A stretch of 7,009 nt of DNA from JAJDXO01 sp964620095 (GTDB lineage Bacteria; Pseudomonadota; Alphaproteobacteria; Rhodospirillales; UBA2165), in the NCBI GenBank assembly GCA_964620095.1, contig CAZUGT010000152.1, forward strand, positions 1 through 7,009. The letters run 5' to 3'. Under the pieces are notes generated by a model. It saw only the letters and a program-made list of their open reading frames with translations, was not told the origin of the DNA and did not search any database. Positions 5,575-7,009 of the stretch are shown one piece after another. Position 1 is the stretch's first letter; each line of letters starts with the position of its first letter. The translations under genes were made by a program, and so were the position numbers.

Positions 5575-6702
5575 ATGACGGCCGAGTTGCTCGAAGCCGC
5601 CCGGAACCTGGTTCCCGAGTTGCGCGGCCGTTCCGGCCGGTGCGAGTTTGAGCGGCGGATTCCGCCGGAAACGGTCGCCGGCCTTGTCGCTTGCGGCCTC
5701 ACCAGGATGACCCAGCCGAAAAAATTCGGCGGCCATGAGCTGGCGTGGCATTCGTTGTGCGAAGTCATCGCGGAATTGGCCAAGGGGTGCGCGTCGACCG
5801 CCTGGGTGTGCGCGGTTTTCAACGAGTTCAATCATCGCGTGGCGAACCTGCCCATGGCCGCCCAGGAGGAAGTCTGGGGCGAAAAGGACACGGCTCTCAT
5901 TTGTTCCGGAAACAGTCCGGCCGCCATATCCACGGAAGTCGAGGGCGGGTACCGGCTCACCGGGGAGTTTCAATTTTCGAGCGGCTGCGATCATGCGGAC
6001 TGGCATGTGCTGACGGCGCGCCGAAAGGACGGCTCGGACCCCAGGTTTCATCTCATCCCGGCGAAGGACCGGACGATCCTCGACGACTGGCAGGTGTATG
6101 GAATGGCGGGAACCGGCAGCAAATCGCTCCGGGTGGAGGACGTATTCGTTCCCGGGCATAGAACCGCCCTGACCCGGGAATGGGGAAATCATTACGGCAA
6201 TCCCATGTATAGAATGCCGCAATTTTCCGCCAACGGGTTCGTGCTGGCGGCGGTCTGCATCGGCGCTGCGGCGGGCGCCCTCGATGAGCTTTGCCGCGGG
6301 ATGAGGGAGCGCTCCTCGCGGTTCGGCGAAAAAATAGCCTCCTTTCAAAGCCTTCAGCTGCGCATAGCCGAATCGGCGGCGGAGCTGGATGCGGCGAAAC
6401 GCATCATGCGGGAGGATCTCGCCGCGTCCGCCGCCTACCTCAAGGAAAATCCGGAGCTGAGCCGGGAACTGATGGCCATCAACAAACGGGATATGGCCTT
6501 CGCCACCATATTGGCCACGCGCGCCGTCGGACGTCTGTTTTACGCCTCGGGCGCCCGGGCGCTGTTCCTCGACGGCGCCCTCCAGCAACAGTTTCGCGAC
6601 GTTCACGCCGGGGCCTCCCAATTGGTGCTCAACTGGGACATCAATGCCACGGTCTACGGCAAGCTGGCGCTGGGCGTCGACCCCGGCCCGGTCCGCTGGT
6701 GA
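5575..6702 (+). CDS. Acyl-CoA dehydrogenase-fold flavin monooxygenase-like protein (HpaB/HsaA/DszC type)
   Basis: Member of the acyl-CoA dehydrogenase superfamily branch whose characterised members (HsaA, C2-HPAH, DszC) are the oxygenase half of two-component monooxygenases using reduced FMN or FAD. Over 375 aa it shows the N-terminal helical region, QPKKFGGHEL (47-56), AKGCASTAWVCAVFNEF (69-85), TGEFQFSSGCDHADW (129-143), YGMAGTGSKSLRVEDVFVP (175-193) and a C-terminal helical domain ending FRDVHAGASQLVLNWD (340-355). CASTAWV and the FSSGCxHAxW motif separate this branch from true acyl-CoA dehydrogenases. Where the family usually has a His eight residues after the RD arginine, this protein has Gln349. 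No flavin reductase partner is encoded here, so it would depend on one elsewhere. The ATG follows the hydrolase stop by 6 bases, with only weak ribosome-binding sequence (CCGGG), implying coupled translation. The substrate is unknown; an aromatic or heterocyclic compound is a guess from family members. Confidence 0.82.
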   Translation: MTAELLEAARNLVPELRGRSGRCEFERRIPPETVAGLVACGLTRMTQPKKFGGHELAWHSLCEVIAELAKGCASTAWVCAVFNEFNHRVANLPMAAQEEVWGEKDTALICSGNSPAAISTEVEGGYRLTGEFQFSSGCDHADWHVLTARRKDGSDPRFHLIPAKDRTILDDWQVYGMAGTGSKSLRVEDVFVPGHRTALTREWGNHYGNPMYRMPQFSANGFVLAAVCIGAAAGALDELCRGMRERSSRFGEKIASFQSLQLRIAESAAELDAAKRIMREDLAASAAYLKENPELSRELMAINKRDMAFATILATRAVGRLFYASGARALFLDGALQQQFRDVHAGASQLVLNWDINATVYGKLALGVDPGPVRW

Positions 6703-6710
6703 CCCGTATT

Positions 6711-6764
6711 CCTCTCCCTCCGCCGGGGGAAGAGGGGACGCCACCGAAACCTTCCCCTCTCCCC
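6711..6764. repeat. C-rich/G-rich inverted repeat after the monooxygenase, possible terminator region
   Basis: CCTCTCCCTCCG at 6711-6722 is followed by CGGGGGAAGAGGGG at 6723-6736 and then CTTCCCCTCTCCCC at 6751-6764. The middle G-rich block can pair imperfectly with either C-rich flank, giving alternative hairpins starting about 9 bases after the stop at 6702. It resembles the C-rich dispersed repeats around the toxin-antitoxin module. There is no T-tract, so termination is uncertain. Confidence 0.5.
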
Positions 6765-6776
6765 ATGAAACAAACT

Positions 6777-6872
6777 CGTCATGGCCGGGCCCACTGGACC
6801 GGCTTTGCCGGGCCAACCGGCAAAGTGGCCCGGCCATCCACGTGGATGCCCGTGTCAAGCACGGGCATGACG
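6777..6872. repeat. Compound palindromic intergenic repeat of alphaproteobacterial type
   Basis: Begins CGTCATGGCCGGGCC and ends GGGCATGACG, a layout common between genes in alphaproteobacteria. Three stem units are visible: ATGGCCGGGCC (6781-6791) pairs with GGCCCGGCCAT (6827-6837) over an inner stem CTTTGCCGG/CCGGCAAAG (6803-6811/6817-6825); CATCCACGTGGATG (6835-6848) is a perfect palindrome; and ATGCCCGTG/CACGGGCAT (6846-6854/6860-6868) encloses TCAAG. The outermost 7-mers CGTCATG (6777-6783) and CATGACG (6866-6872) are also inverted. An open frame runs across it but is a by-product of base composition. Confidence 0.75.
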
Positions 6873-6879
6873 GCTGGAG

Positions 6880-7009
6880 GGTGTAGCGTCACTCGAAACC
6901 AATTTCTCTCCCCCTGGGCCTACTCCGCCGAAGTAGCCTTCGGCTACGAAGGCTACTTCGGCGGAGTAGGCCCAGGGGGAGAGAAATTGGTTTCGAGTGA
7001 CGCTACACC
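6880..7009. repeat. Perfect 130-bp terminal palindrome (63-bp arms, 4-nt centre)
   Basis: Bases 6880-6942 are the exact reverse complement of 6947-7009, with GCTA (6943-6946) at the centre; I found no mismatch over 63 pairs. The right arm ends at the last base of the window, so the full extent is unknown. The inner part (GAAGTAGCCTTCG / CGAAGGCTACTTC and flanks) looks like a dispersed hairpin element; the outer arms (GGTGTAGCGTCACTCGAAAC / GTTTCGAGTGACGCTACACC) do not resemble a known repeat to me. A fold-back assembly artefact is the first explanation to exclude; a hairpin chromosome end or repeat-borne palindrome are alternatives. No coding potential was recognised. Confidence 0.9.

Noticed and set aside
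5296..6858. A 520-codon minus-strand frame opposite the monooxygenase-like gene
   Set aside because: No recognisable domain, and the opposite strand has a clear family member with conserved motifs.
6644..6886. Small + strand frame across the downstream repeats
   Set aside because: It begins inside the monooxygenase-like gene and is otherwise made of palindromic repeat sequence, with no ribosome binding site.

Overview
This window reads as GC-rich proteobacterial DNA, most likely from an alphaproteobacterium (Rhodospirillales or a similar group). The evidence is high GC in third codon positions, a complete DctP/DctQ/DctM TRAP transporter, and intergenic repeats of the GTCATGGCCGGGC...GGGCATGACG and CCCTNACCCTNTCCC kinds that are scattered through many such genomes. 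This assignment is from memory and was not checked by a search. All recognisable genes lie on the + strand. No rRNA, tRNA, CRISPR array, transposase or phage gene was seen.

Layout. (1) Bases 1-339 hold the 3' part, or nearly all, of a YciI-like gene. (2) Bases 340-467 are intergenic, with a 9-bp-arm palindrome (possible operator) and a candidate sigma70 promoter. (3) Bases 468-3540 are a TRAP operon: a secreted solute-binding protein, a strong hairpin with a short U-rich tail, then the small and large permease subunits. (4) Bases 3581-4546 are a self-contained RHH (DUF1778)/GNAT toxin-antitoxin module with its own promoter overlapped by an operator-like palindrome. It is bracketed by two degenerate copies of a C-rich dispersed repeat, and the downstream copy supplies the toxin's stop codon. 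(5) Bases 4684-6702 are a tight two-gene unit: an alpha/beta hydrolase and a flavin-dependent monooxygenase-like member of the acyl-CoA dehydrogenase superfamily. (6) Bases 6703-7009 hold no gene and are almost entirely inverted repeats, ending in a perfect 130-bp palindrome (63-bp arms, 4-nt centre) that finishes exactly at the last base.

How it may work together. The transporter would import a small organic solute. The binding protein appears to have glutamine where most DctP proteins have the carboxylate-binding arginine, so a classic dicarboxylate ligand is doubtful. The YciI-like protein, hydrolase and monooxygenase are of types often found in catabolic clusters for aromatic or other small molecules. 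A joint pathway is plausible but unproven, and the toxin-antitoxin module interrupts the series and has no evident metabolic link. The items most worth checking are the terminal palindrome (assembly fold-back, dispersed repeat or, less likely, a hairpin telomere), the atypical residues in the binding protein and monooxygenase, and the repeat-bracketed toxin-antitoxin module.
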